A DNA stretch of 64,000 nt, taken from assembly GCA_029465975.1 (NCBI GenBank), contig CM055744.1, positions 9,096,553 through 9,160,552 on the forward strand, in the 5' to 3' direction. The stretch is from Dallia pectoralis (taxonomy: Eukaryota; Chordata; Actinopteri; Esociformes; Umbridae). This document shows positions 1-13,800 of this stretch, piece after piece. Within the stretch, counting starts at the first letter, position 1. The number at the start of each line of letters is the position of its first letter. Both the position numbers and the translations under genes were made by a program. Below the pieces are notes generated by a model. It worked only from the letters and a program-made list of their open reading frames with translations. It did not search any database and was not told the DNA's origin.

Positions 1-121
1 TAGAAGCAGAAAACACAGGTGTTCGCCTACACATTCTCACACATGTGATATGTTGATGGTCATATTCGGAGATGCGCATATCATTACACCTCTAACTTAT
101 TAACTGCTCTAACTATTATAG

Positions 122-3100
122 ACGACTGCCCTGTCACATCAGCGATGTCTTCAAGTTTTGCTGGACCCTGTTTGTGTACACAAAAGGTAAGCTAGGATAT
201 GTCTTTTTTCATCATTATTTAAACGTTTTGTTTGTATAGCCGTTTATATGTCCTTTCGTTGGCCCACAAATCTCGCGTTGTATTTCCAGCCTCAAAAGGA
301 TTGGCATATCATGCATTTTTCCCGTTCAGACAAGTTACGCAGTGTCAGTCTGCTTTTCACACTATTTGCCCTTCCAGCCCCCCTCGTCCTTATTAGCTGT
401 CTTTACAATTCATCAATACAGCCTGTCAAAATAAATTAATGGTTTGTCTCCCACCAATAAGATACCTTAAGTGGCTGTCTGGGGTAAAGATAAATAAAAT
501 AATATATATTTGGAATTTAAATATCACAGGCACTGCACTTTTTCCACACAGAACCTGCCTGTTTTGGGAAGATGAATTCAATAATCCAATTTTGTGGAAA
601 GATTAATTTAGAACAATCTATAGAACTACAATCGATTCATATTCTAGAATATTTCAACTCAAAATCTTTTATAAAATTATTGCAACAAAAAGGTCTCTGT
701 TTAAATGGCAGATAGAAAAGGATCCCTGTTTCAGGTTTTGTGGGGATGAGGAGGAGGACCTGATGCATTTGTTTTATTTTTGCCCATATGTGGCTGAGTT
801 TTGGGTTAGTATACAGTCATGGTTAAGGTCTATGGATATTGCTTTGCAAATTACACCTCAGAATATTCTGTTATGTATCTTCGAGGGTAAATACACAAAC
901 TTTTTGAATATGATTATTTTGATGGGTAAAATGTTTATTTTTAAAGCCAAAACCTTTTCTAATTTATGCATAAAAAACTTTAAGAACAGAGTTATTTATC
1001 AGTATAGGCTAGAAACAATTAGAGCAACGAATACCAACAACTGAGCACTGAAATAAATGGAATGCCTGCTCACTTGAGCTAGAGATATAAATATTAGGCT
1101 ACTGTCATGGCATAAATGGTTTGCTAACTCTATTGTAGCTGTTTATGATCTTGATCAGTATTTATTTATTTATTTTTCCTGTCTCAATTTGTCTAATGCC
1201 ACAACTTTAGGAATGTGTGGAATGTGGTTGTGGTATGAATGCATGGGGAGGTGGGGAGGGGTGTAAACTTTGCCCTGTAATTTTTTTCCCTTTGTAATAA
1301 AAAAAAAGATACAGCCTGTCTCGTTGCACACCATAACAACCTTAGGAGAGTTGAAGATTGGGATGTGTTTACACATTTACCACCTGTAAGGCCTTTTTTG
1401 CTGTTAATCACAATATTACCACTTTGCACAAACTATGCTGGATACTATTATTTGAAGGACAGGGCACTAGAGTTGAGTGCCAACCAGCCACGATGAGTTG
1501 CTTGAGGACCATAGACACTGTTCCCTTCCTGTTTATTTAACTGTTTTTTTTTTCATTTGTTTCTTTTACCACAATGCCTTCTGTTCTACCGGTTAGAGAC
1601 TTAATATCCTTCCTGATTGTAGGAAATTTCCACATGATTGGTGATGACCTGGTTAACTCTTACCACCTCCTGCTCTGCTGCTTGGACTTGGTGTTTGGAA
1701 ATGCTCTGCTGTGCTCCAACAGGAAAGACCTAGTCAACCCGCTTTTTAAAGGTAGCCCTTTATAATGCCGTCGTTTATAATTAAGTCGTTATCAAACCCA
1801 GCCATTTAAATGGTGATATTGGAGGAGTTGGTGGCTCAGTGGTAGAGTGCATGCTTTGTGTTTAATCCCCAGCTTCTCCCCAGGTCGCCGTTGCAAAGAG
1901 AAATTGTTCTCAATCGGCCAACCTGGTTAAATAAAGGTTAAATAAATATATATTTTTTTAAATCACGACGCTATTTTGTGGTAACCTCCATGGTTACCGT
2001 AAATAGCTATGCAATGGGATTATAAGGAACATTATCAAAGTGGAAGGTGTCTTGTATAGTTTTAATTACTATTATGTCTTGAGTTAGCCTTTAAATTGTA
2101 ATTTGTTTGAATGCATACATGACGTTGTACATGCCGTTAGGGCACCTGTTTTCTCTTTTACAACTAGTCTGCTAACCCTGGCTTTGTTCTTTACCAGGTT
2201 TGCCGAGCATCTACAGGTCGGAGAACGACACCCCAGACGAGCTGCTGTGTGTCGTTAACCGATTGTGTGAGCTTCATGACGGCCTGGTGGTCGAAGCCAA
2301 GGGCATCAAGGAGCACTACTTTAAGCCCTACATTAAAAGGCTGTTTGAGCGGCAGGTAAGAATCCTACGTTAAACCATGACCTCCCAACCCTCTATGGCA
2401 GGTTAAAGGTGCCATTTTTTTTTTTTATTTTACCTTTATTTAACCAGGAAGTCCCATTGAGATTCAGAATCTCTTTTACAAGAGAGACCTGACCAGGGTA
2501 GCAGCCGAATCACAAGAAATGCATACATAATAAACCAAGTTACATTTACATGACAAAAAAGTACAAAAAAAACACAACGAGGCTCAAGAAAAACAAGAAC
2601 ATATCTCCTTCACCGCAGTCTTTACAGTAGTTCTAAATTCTTTTATAGACATAAGTATTTCTAACTTCAGTTCTTTCTGAAAATTATTCCACCCCCAAGG
2701 TGCTGAATAAGAGAAGGCAGTTTTTCCCAATTCGGTTGCAGCTTGTGGCACGTTAAAAAGCAGCCACTTTGAGGAGCGTAGCTGATAGGTACCAGAGCAG
2801 ACAGAGAGGAGGTTACAGAGGTACAGCGGAAGTTTTCCATATAGCTTTATAAATGAAGATATACCAGTGCTGTTGCCTACGATTTTTTAGTGATGTCCAA
2901 CCAACTAAATCATAAAGAATGCCGTGATGGGTGAGGAACTTTGTATTTGTTATGAATTGTAATGATGCATGGTAAACTGAGTCAACATGACGCAAGATGG
3001 AAGATGCAGCATGCATATACAATATATCTCCATAATCAATTACAGACAGAAAAGTAACTTCCACAAGTTTCTTCTTAGCACTAAAAGTAAAACAGGATTT

Positions 3101-5517
3101 GTTTCTGGAATAAAAAACAAGTTTAACCCTAAGTTTCTTGACTAGAGCAGTAATATGTTCATTGTAAGAGAGTTTATCATCTATCCATATCCCCAAGTAC
3201 TTATATGAAGACACTCTCTCAATTGAATTCCCATCTAAGGACAAGAGAAGTTCCTGCACTGCTGCTGAAATAGTAGAAGCCTGGGTGTAAACCACTGTAT
3301 CATCAGCATAAAAATGTAATTTGGCTTGAATATCTCTATCCAGATCATTTATAAAAATTTTAAACAAAATTGGTCCTAAGATTGATCCCTGAGGGACACC
3401 TTTGGTTATCTCAAGAAAGTCCGATTTATAACCTTCAGCATAAACACATTGAGTACGATCTACAAGATAATTTTGGAACCATGCAACAGCCTTTTCACCT
3501 AAACCAACTGAACGTAGTCTGGTCAATAACAATCCGTGATCGACTGAATCAAATGCCTTAGAAAGATCAACAAATAATGCAGCAGAGTGTTGCTTCTTAT
3601 CTAAGGCCCCAATAAAATAATTTGTCACTAATGTAGCAGCAGTGATAGTGCTATGGCCACTTCTGAACCCTGACTGAAATTTATATAAAATGTTTTTGTC
3701 AGCTAAATATTGTTTTAGCTGTACATTCACAAATGATTCCAAGATCTTAGACAGAGCAGAGAGTTTTGATATTGGGCGGTAATTATTCAGTTCAGATGGG
3801 TCTCCCCCTTTATGTAAAGGGAGGACATAGGCTGCTTTCCAGCTTTTGGGAATGGAGTTGGAAAGAAGACTCAGATTAAAGATATGCGCAACAGGCTTGG
3901 CAATAAGATCAGCTGACAATTTTCAGCTGACATGGGGTTCATCGATCTTATAACTGCATTGGGACATCCACCCGTATGTCAAAATGTGAAAGCTGTGAAG
4001 GTGTTCTGGCCGAGGTAATAATGATTCCTGTTTGCAACAATGTTTCTACAATGTCAGTCAGTTGGTGTTTGTGAGATTGTGTATTATTGAGAATCCAAAG
4101 CAAAGAATACCAGCATCACAACTCTTAAATTTGGTTGTATAAAACCGTAAGAAAGCAAGCACAAATTGTATTTGACTTACCTTTCACATGGAGGACAAAT
4201 CCCATTTCTAGGAGCTTTCACACACTTGTCTAACAATATCTGCTTAACCATATTCCAAACACATAACCCATTCACACATAACATTCACACACACACACAC
4301 ACATCCTCCAATCCAAGGTCATTTATAATCTTACTAGAGGGTTCCCCCTTCACCAGAACATGAATACATTGGCTTGCTTAATACATTTACAACAGATACG
4401 ATCCTGTGAGAAATGGTAATTAGTTCCTCTTATCTGGATGGTGAATATGACAATCACATCGGCCCCTTTCGATGCCTGTGGGGGAAGCCCAGTATTGGTT
4501 TGTTCTCCTCTCATTCATATACTCGAAGTGCCCTTGAATACATGTTTCAATGGCATATAAATATTAAGAATTCAGTGCGGTTCAGTAGAGCCAGGCAGTT
4601 ACTGGTTGACAGAATGGGAAGTCTGCAAAGTAGTCATCGAGGAAAAGGGCGGCTAGTAAGAAAAAAATATTTTACTATAAAGTATTTTGATCTGTTTAAC
4701 AATTTATTTGGTTGCTACACGATTACATATGTGTTATTTCTCACCTTTTATGTATTCACTGTTCTTCTACATTATGTGGGAAATAGTAAAATTAAGCAAA
4801 TGCCCTTAAATGAGTGTGTACGTCAACATGTTGGACTGGTGCTGTAAGTATTTCGACCCGTTGCCATGACACTCCAAATGCATCCTGAGCTTTCTGGTCA
4901 TGCTTGAGATTCTTCTAGAACTTGATATCCACTGAATATAACATTAAACAACTCATCTCAAGTGAAATAAAATGCCCTGCGGTTGTCTTTGCTAATGAGT
5001 TGTTTAATTAAACATTTGTCACAGATATTAAAAGGAAACGAGGAACGGCTCACAGAACTCCTGGATACACAGAACTTCATAGACAACAAGTGAGTTTGTC
5101 ATTTTTGGAGATTTATAACATGGTACGCTCTTGTGTTAGGCAGGTTAGCATTTTAGACAGCTGACCCCTGGCACACGTGAATGCGTTGGCATCCGTTTGC
5201 TTCCAGCTGACTGCCGTTTGAATTCCCTATCCCTTTTTTCCGACAATACTGGGTTTTCAGTAAATAAATTAATGTAAATAAGATAGCTTTTTTTATGGTC
5301 TAACAAAAATGATCTGTGTGTGCCACTCAGTAAAGCGATAAACCGCGAGTATGAGGAATATGTGTTGACTGTGGGCGACTTTGATGAGAGAGTGTTCCTG
5401 GGAGCGGATGCCGACGAGGAGATCGGGACACCCAGGAAGGCAGCGCCAGAGCCTCGTGCCGGTCAGCTGTCAGCCCGCATGCAGGTTGAGAGCAACCTGC
5501 AGCAGCACTGTGAGAAG
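122..5517 (+). CDS. rbl1: RBL1 N-terminal region exons (five exons)
   Basis: Five exons encode the end of the N-terminal helical (cyclin-fold-like) domain. The first encodes RLPCHISDVFKFCWTLFVYT and enters mid-codon, so the preceding exon is outside the window. The second begins GNFHMIGDDLVNSYHLL, the third includes KGIKEHYFKPYIKRLF, the fourth ILKGNEERLTELL, and the fifth REYEEYVLTVGDFDERVFLG and EEIGTPRK. The last exon ends ...NLQQHCEK at 5517 with donor GTAGAT, which is weaker than the GTRAGT consensus. This is the donor that has been copied about 19 more times downstream. The TPRK site sits where the family carries CDK phosphorylation sites (inference). Confidence 0.94.
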
Positions 5518-7792
5518 GTAGATGGTTAAACCTTTACTAGTATTACTATTAACCTGCAGAAGTACTGTGAGAAGGTAGATGGTTAAACCATTACTAGTAT
5601 TACTATTAACCTGCAGTACTGTGAGAAGGTAGATGGTTTAACCTTTACTAGTATTACAATTAACCTGCAGTACTGTGAGAGGGTAGATGGTTAAACCTTT
5701 ACTAGTAATACTATTAACCTGCAGAAGTACTGTGAGAAGGTAGATGGTAAAACCTTTACTAGTATTACTATTAACCTGCAGTACTGTGAGAAGGTAGATG
5801 GTTAAACCTTTACTAGTATTACTATTAACCTGCAGAAGTACTGTGAGAAGGTAGATGGTTAAACCTTTACTAGTATTACAATTAACCTGCAGTACTGTGA
5901 GAAGGTAGATGGTTAAACCTTTACTAGTATTACTATTAACCTGCAGAAGTACTGTGAGAAGGTAGATGGTTAAACCTTTACTAGTATTACTATTAACCTG
6001 CAGAAGTACTGTGAGAAGGTAGATGGTTAAACCTTTACTAGTATTACTATTAACCTGCAGAAGTACTGTGAGAAGGTAGATTGTTAAACCTTTACTAGTA
6101 TTACTATTAACCTGCAGTACTGTGAGAAGGTAGATTATTAAACCTTTACTAGTATTACTATTAACCTGCAGAAGTACTGTGAGAAGGTAGATGGTTAAAC
6201 CTTTACTAGTATTACTATTAACCTGCAGAAGTACTGTGAGAAGGTAGATGGTTAAACCTTTACTAGTATTACTATTAACCTGCAGAAGTACTGTGAGAAG
6301 GGAGATGGTTAAACCTTTACTAGTATTACAATTAACCTGCAGAAGTACTGTGAGAAGGTAGATGGTTAAACCTTTACTAGTATTACAATTAACCTGCAGT
6401 ACTGTGAGAAGGTAGATGGTTAAACCTTTACTAGTATTACTATTTACCTGCAGAAGTACTGTGAGAAGGTAGATGGTTTAACCTTTACTAGTATTACTAT
6501 TAACCTGCAGAAGTACTGTGAGAAGGTAGATTGTTAAACCTTTACTAGTATTACTATTAACCTGCAGAAGTACTGTGAGAAGGTTTACAGAACTATACAA
6601 ACTATTAGATTTATTTAGATATGTCTGAAAATCAACATAGCTGATCTTTATAGTAATCTCCAAAAAATCTCCAAAAACACATCTCGCAACAGGTTCGGAA
6701 CAGCCTAAAAGTTGGTTGGTATTGACTGAACCATTTGGTCTAACAAATCTTTTAAGTCACAAATAATATCTAAAAAGCAGCCGGTGAGTGTATTTTGTAG
6801 GCACTGATTTGTCTTTAACATTCTCAATCCCGCACTTTCTATGGCCATGGACTAGTTACATGTATTTTTTCACAACATTCTACCACTAACCTAATTATAA
6901 CCACAGTAGAATTGGCTTAACCCTTCCAGAACCTAACGATACTTTTTTAATTGTGCCATGAAAATCAGGGTTTTAGATGTGACATTCCACTGTACTGCCT
7001 TGGTGTGTAACACGATTGGATCAGGAAATTCAACAGACCAAGACCCTGACCGAATACCCAGGGTAACCTTCTATCGCAACATCATGTGATTCAAAAGTCT
7101 GTCGCTGTGTGTGTGTGTGTGTGTGTGTGTCGGTAGAAACGCTCCCTTGCCCCTTCCACTCCTCTGACGGGCAGAAGGTACTTAAAGGAGAAGGAGCTCC
7201 TGGTGACCCCTGTATCCTCGGCAACGCAGAGTGTCAGCCGACTCCAGAGCATGGTCTCCGGCTTGCGGAACGCACCGAGCGAGACGCTGATGCAGATATT
7301 CAAGTGAGCCCTCACATCCGCTGTAGAGAATCCCTGTTGAAATCAACTTTTAGTTCACTCCTTCGCCATGACCAGGTCTGGGCAACCGGTTCTGGAAGTT
7401 AACTGATTTGTTCCCATCTGTGATTGGTTATGTGCCAGCAAAAGTCCACTTCATTTGAGGATTTCTGATGTTGAACCATTTTCTAGGTCTTGTTCAAGGG
7501 ACCCTACCGACACAATTGTGAGCCGAGTAAGAACCCTTGGAGAGACTTTCAAGCAAAATTATACCAAGGACTCAGAGGAGCTGCCTGGGGCGCACATGGG
7601 TAAGATGCCACACACACACTGAATACACTCATATACATACACACACACACACACACACTGAATACACTCATACACACACACACACACACTGAATACACTC
7701 ACACACTGAATACACTCATACACACACACACACACACACACTGAATACACTCATACACACACACACACACACACACAGACACTGAATACACT

Positions 7793-7824
<32 letters not shown>

Positions 7825-7833
7825 ACACACTGA

Positions 7834-7871
<38 letters not shown>

Positions 7872-10800
7872 TACACTCATACACACACACACACACACAC
7901 ACTGAATACACTCATACACAAACACACACACACACACTGAATACACACACACACACTGAATACACACACACACACTGAATACACAAACACACACTGAATA
8001 CACACACACACACACTGAATACACACACACACACACACTGAATACACACACACTGAATACACACACACACACACACTGAATACACACACACACACACACT
8101 GAATACACACACACACACACACTGAATACACACACACACACACACTGAATACACACACACACACACACTGAATACACACACACACACTGAATACACACAC
8201 ACACACACTGAATACACACACACACACACACTGAATACACACACACACACACACTGAATACACACACACACACACACTGAATACACACACACACACACAC
8301 ACACTGAATACACACACACACACACACACACTGAATACACACACACACACTGAATACACACACACACTGAATACACACACACACACACACACTGAATACA
8401 CACACACACACACACTGAATACACACACACACACACACACTGAATACACACACACACACACACTGAATACACACACACTGAATACACACACACACACACA
8501 CTGAATACACACACACACACACACTGAATACACACACACACACACACTGAACACACACACACACACACACTGAATACACACACACACACACACTGAATAC
8601 ACACACACACACACACTGAATACACACACACTCACACACTGAATACACACACACTCACACACTGAATACACACACACTCACACACTGAATACACACACAC
8701 TCACACACTGAATACACACACACTCACACACTGAATACACACACACACACACACACTGAATACACACACACACACACACTGAATACACACACACACACAC
8801 TGAATACACACACACACACACTGAATACACACACACACTGAATACACACACACACTGAATACACTCATATACACACACACACACACACACACTGAATACA
8901 CTGTACATGGAATCGGATACGCTTGGAGGTGTTACAAATGGTCAAATATGAACGTATTAAGCAACTGCTCTTGTTCTCATATTGCTCTTTGTAATAATGG
9001 ACAGTCCTGGCTCTTTTTGTTTAGACTTCGCGGAGAGTCGAATGAAGCTGGCCGAAATCCTCTATTACAAGGTCCTGGAGAATGTCATGGCCCAGGAGAC
9101 TAGAAGATTACAGGGCAAAGACATGGCTGTACGTTATACTGACTTGTACTGACTATGGGACATGTACCCTCAATGTCTCCATGTATTCCACATCCTGCAA
9201 CACACTTCCCCAAATAAGACTAATAGCGAAGGTTTGATCTGCATAACATGTCTCTGTAGGTGCCGTTAGAGCAGGATATCTTCCACTGTTCTCTGATGGC
9301 CTGCTGTCTGTAGGTGCTGTTAGAGCAGGATATATTCTACTGTTCTCTGATGGCCTGATGTCTGTAGGTGCTGTTAGAGCAGGATATCTTCCACTGTTTT
9401 TGATGGCCTGCTGTCTGTAGGTGCTGTTAGAGCAGGATATCTTCCACTGTTTTTTGATGGCCTGCTGTCTGTAGGTGCTGTTAGAGCAGGATATCTTCCA
9501 CTGTTCTCTGATGGCCTGATGTCTGTAGGTGTTGTTAGAGCAGGATATATTCTACTGTTCTCTGATGGCCTGCTGTCTGTATGTGCTGTTAGAGCAGGAT
9601 ATCTTCTACTGTTCTCTGATGGCCTGATGTCTGTAGGTGTTGTTAGAGCAGGATATATTCTACTGTTCTCTGATGGCCTGATGTCTGTAGGTGCTGTTAA
9701 AGCAGGATATCTTCCACTGTTCTTTGATGGCCTGCTGTCTGTAGGTGCTGTTAGAGCAGGATATCTTCCACTGTTCTTTGATGGCCTGCTGTCTGTAGGT
9801 GCTGTTAGAGCAGGATATCTTCCACTGTTCTTTGATGGCCTGCTGTCTGTAGGTGCTGTTAGAGCAGGATATCTTCCACTGTTCTTTGTTGGCCTGATGT
9901 CTGTAGGTGCTGTTAGAGCAGGATATCTTCCACTGTTCTTTGATGGCCTGCTGTCTGTAGGTGCTGTTAGAGCAGGATATCTTCCACTGTTTTTTGATGG
10001 CCTGCTGTCTGTAGGTGCTGTTAGAGCAGGATATCTTCCACTGTTCTCTGATGGCCTGCTGTCTGGAGGTGGTACTGTTCGCCTACAGCTCCCAGCGCAC
10101 CTTCCCGTGGATCATCACCGTCTTTAAACTACGACCGTTCTACTTCTTTAAGGTGAGCGCCCACATCCTTGCTGCACAACGCCTCACTCACACGTTTCAC
10201 AGATCGTGCTGAAATGGCCATTTCAAATGACATGCATTCATATGTACATAATACAAAAATACTCAAATCAAATGCCATAATCCAACCATACATACACACA
10301 CCAAAACGCTGCTAAATGAATGGAATACTTGTTGTACGTCTTCTCCAGGTTATAGAGGTGTTTATCCGGTCAGAGGAGGGTCTGTCCCGGGACATGGTGA
10401 AGCATCTGAACTCCATTGAGGAGCAGGTGCTAGAGTGCCGGGCCTGGGCAGCGGAGTCTGTGCTGTGGGAGTCCCTGGAGCATAACCAGGTCCCCACCGT
10501 GGAGGAGGTAAGCACCCAACATCCAGATGTACAGGCAACATCCAGATGTACAGGCAACATCCAGATGTACAGGCAACATCCAGATGTACAGGCAACATCC
10601 AGATGTACAGGCAACATCCAGATGTACAGGCAACATCCAGATGTACAGGCAACATCCAGATGTTCAAATCCTGGGCGCAACATATTTCTGCAGGCCTCGC
10701 TTGTGGTGATGTGAATTGACTTCTTACCGTCCAGACTGGTGGGGTTGCAGTGAGTCTGTCAGTGATTGGCGATCAGTGTCATAAGAAGCATGTTTGACTC

Positions 10801-13800
10801 TCACAAGAAGGAAATGTTTGGCTCTCACAAGCCAGCTTGGGATTGATGAGGCAAAGACATAATGCACATTGGACTTTAGGAGGAGGGAAAGGAATTACAA
10901 TGATTAAACTGTTACTATATAACAGCATTTTCTGTGTTCATTTTCAAATGCACAGCCCAAAGCACTGATGTTTACCAGCTTTTCAGTGGTTTCTTGTCAA
11001 ACTTATAATTATTTGAATGCAGTCCAGATAAAATTGTTTCTTGAAGACCCTTGGGTATTAAAACCAGGCAGGTAATTGACAATGTTCTAGAAAAGCTAAG
11101 ATATGGATGTAATTGCTACCAGATGTGAGTCAGCCATGTATAATAATAGGTTTATATAGTTAATGAAGTTCACTAGATAGGAGTGAAAGGTATTGGAAGT
11201 AGTATTTGAACTTGGGGCTGGTGTCTGCCTAGTGCAACATAAAGATGGATCCACTTTCATATGACATGCCCTGCTTGTGATGGTAAACCGTCCTAGCTAA
11301 AATTGTGAATCTCCATAAGCAGTTTGGTAAATAGTTTGTGTTTAAAAACGACCCCCCCCCTCCTGTGGTTTACAGGTAAACTTTCGCAGTAGTTTTGATA
11401 CGGGGAACAGCAGCGGACCCTCCCATCTCCCCCTTGTGGCGCTCTCCCCCATCATCCACCCCCGCATCCGGGAGTTTAGGGCGGGCCTGGGCAGCGCACG
11501 CAAAGGTACATCTATGGCTTTCTGTGATTCCTTGCATCCCATTTAGTGCTGCAGAACGTACTTGGTCCCTCGACCGAGGCCAATGGTGGAGTGGAATATA
11601 CAATAGATTGATTGTGGAAGAGCTGCTGTGGGATAGTTTCCCGTTTGCATGTTATTATGTGATGCCACAGGTTGCTCAGTCAGCAACTACAGTGACACAT
11701 CGTATCCAGTTTAGCAACAGCATCTCTATTGGATCAATGTCACAGTAAACAGGCTTATGTAATGCAACAGTGAGTTATACTCCGGAAACATAATGCACAT
11801 TGAACCTCTGTCCCTTTCCCCCAGACGTCCCCCCGTCTCCTTTATCCGTCCACGACCGCTACAGCTCGCCGGCGGCAGGCAGCGCTAAGCGCCGCCTGTT
11901 TGGGGACGATGGCGGCTCCCAGACCCAGCACTCCTCGTCGCTGGCCAAGAGGCTCACGTTCTCTACTGGAGGGACACTGAAGATCGACATGACCACAGCC
12001 AATGGCCAGCAGCTCAGCATTCCACTGCCAGGTAGCATCTTCACAATAACCCTTCACACTAATATTTACTCCCACTTAGTTTTTTGCTATGTTGACTTTA
12101 CAAATCTTATAAGGTCTTGTCTGTGGTCTTAAGCCCTGTATGAAGCTCAACAAGTTTATACGGTTGTTTTTTTATGTAGCAAACTAAAATAAGAAGACAC
12201 ATTCCAGAATTCAAACTTAGGGGGGGACACGGTTTGGGGACACGGTTTGGGGACACGGTTTGGGGACACGGTTTGGGGACACTGTTTGGGGACACTGTTT
12301 GGGGACACTGTTTGTATGTGACCTTCAGGTAATGAACTGGGAGGAATCACACTGATCCAGGTCCAGTCTGGACGAGAACCCGGCAGCCCCATTACAGCCC
12401 AGGTTCTCCTGACTGCCTCTCCTAGCCGACCCAACCCGGCCCCACAGCCCCAGCCTGACCCTCAGCAGAGCCGGCCCCGACGAACAGGCTCCTTGGCCCT
12501 CTTTTTCAGGAAGGTGAGAAGATACGTTTTCCCTACTAAAATCTAGCTCTCAAACCTCTCATCTGGGTGCTGGTCACAATCTTTTTAAAACTATCACACC
12601 TGAATGAACTAGTGAACTGATCGTTCAGGGCGGCAAACACATTGTAAAATTACTGCAATACACTGTAATATTGCAATAGGCCAAGGGTGCCACCTGGTGG
12701 CGGCATGTTGCCTAGCTGTTGAGCATTTGATACATTCCTGGTCGCCTGCCAAATTGAATCTCTGAATGTTTTGTTCTGTCCCTGATCAAAGCAGATGAGC
12801 CTAATTTCTCCCAGGTGGCTACTGTACATGTGAGTGGGCTCTCAGTCAACATTGGGATAGACAGTCATTTTATACAGGGCCTTACAAAAGAATGTTCACA
12901 CAGCACAACTAATTAATGCTGTTGGAGTGTAGACTAATCACTAGCCCACAATCCAAATCTTGAGGAACAATTAAGGTGCTTCCCCACTAGTCTACACACC
13001 CCCCCTTGTTCGGCCAAAATCATGTCTAAGGCCATACGATTTTGCAGAACCATAATAATAGAACATAAGATCATGTTCTATTATTTTGGGAATAAGAAAC
13101 CCAGATCAGTGGAGAACGCTAATAGGACTTTGCATCATCTGTGTCCCTTTTAATTGGCCCCTGGTGTTGTTCACTTGGTTCAGTGGACGTCGTCACGCTT
13201 GCAAAAAAAAATACATTTTGTCCCAACCACTCTCTGTCTCTCTTTCTTCTCTCCCCTTTTTCATTCTGTCTCTCATTTCTCATTCTGTCTCTCTTTCTCT
13301 CTCTTCGTCATCTAAGGTATACCACCTGGCCAGTGTGAGACTTCGGGACCTCTGCGTGAGACTGGACATCTCAGCAGAGCTGAGGGGCAAGATCTGGACC
13401 TGCTTTGAGCACTCAATTGTGCAGAGTCCGGAGCTGATGAAGGACCGACATTTGGACCAGCTCCTTCTTTGTGCCATTTATATCATCTCTAAGGTACTAA
13501 AGCACATAGCAGATGGATGTACTGACAGAACTTGGAATGCATTGATTCTTGAGCCCTATGGTATGAGCGTCTGCTAAACTAACCAATCAGCTCTGATTGG
13601 CTGGAGTCAGGCTGGGAGCGTTGAATGAATGAAACTAGTGATGGCTCTGGTCAATAGTCTGTAGCTCTGATTGGCTGGAGTCAGGCTGGGAGCATTGAAT
13701 GAATGAAACTAGTGATGGCTCTGGTCAATAGTCTGTAGCTCTGATTGGCTGGAGTCAGGCTGGGAGCATTGAATGAATGAAACTAGTGATGGCTCTGGTC

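Noticed and set aside
4413..4847. 144-residue + strand ORF
   Set aside because: Its last third runs through the non-coding 3' end of a Tc1-like transposon and the rest has no recognisable domain.
5494..6585. CRISPR-like regular array
   Set aside because: Units are contiguous tandem copies without unique spacers, in a vertebrate gene intron.
7716..8908. Long Cys/Val ORFs on the - strand
   Set aside because: They are translations of the CA/CTGAATACA satellite inside an RBL1 intron, open in several frames at once.
9519..10127. 202-residue + strand ORF with 18-residue repeats
   Set aside because: It is an out-of-frame reading of the exon-start minisatellite; the real exon frame differs.
10316..10714. 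132-residue ORF as a separate gene
   Set aside because: Its core is the true RBL1 exon 10349-10507 extended into flanking intron and the 19-bp array.
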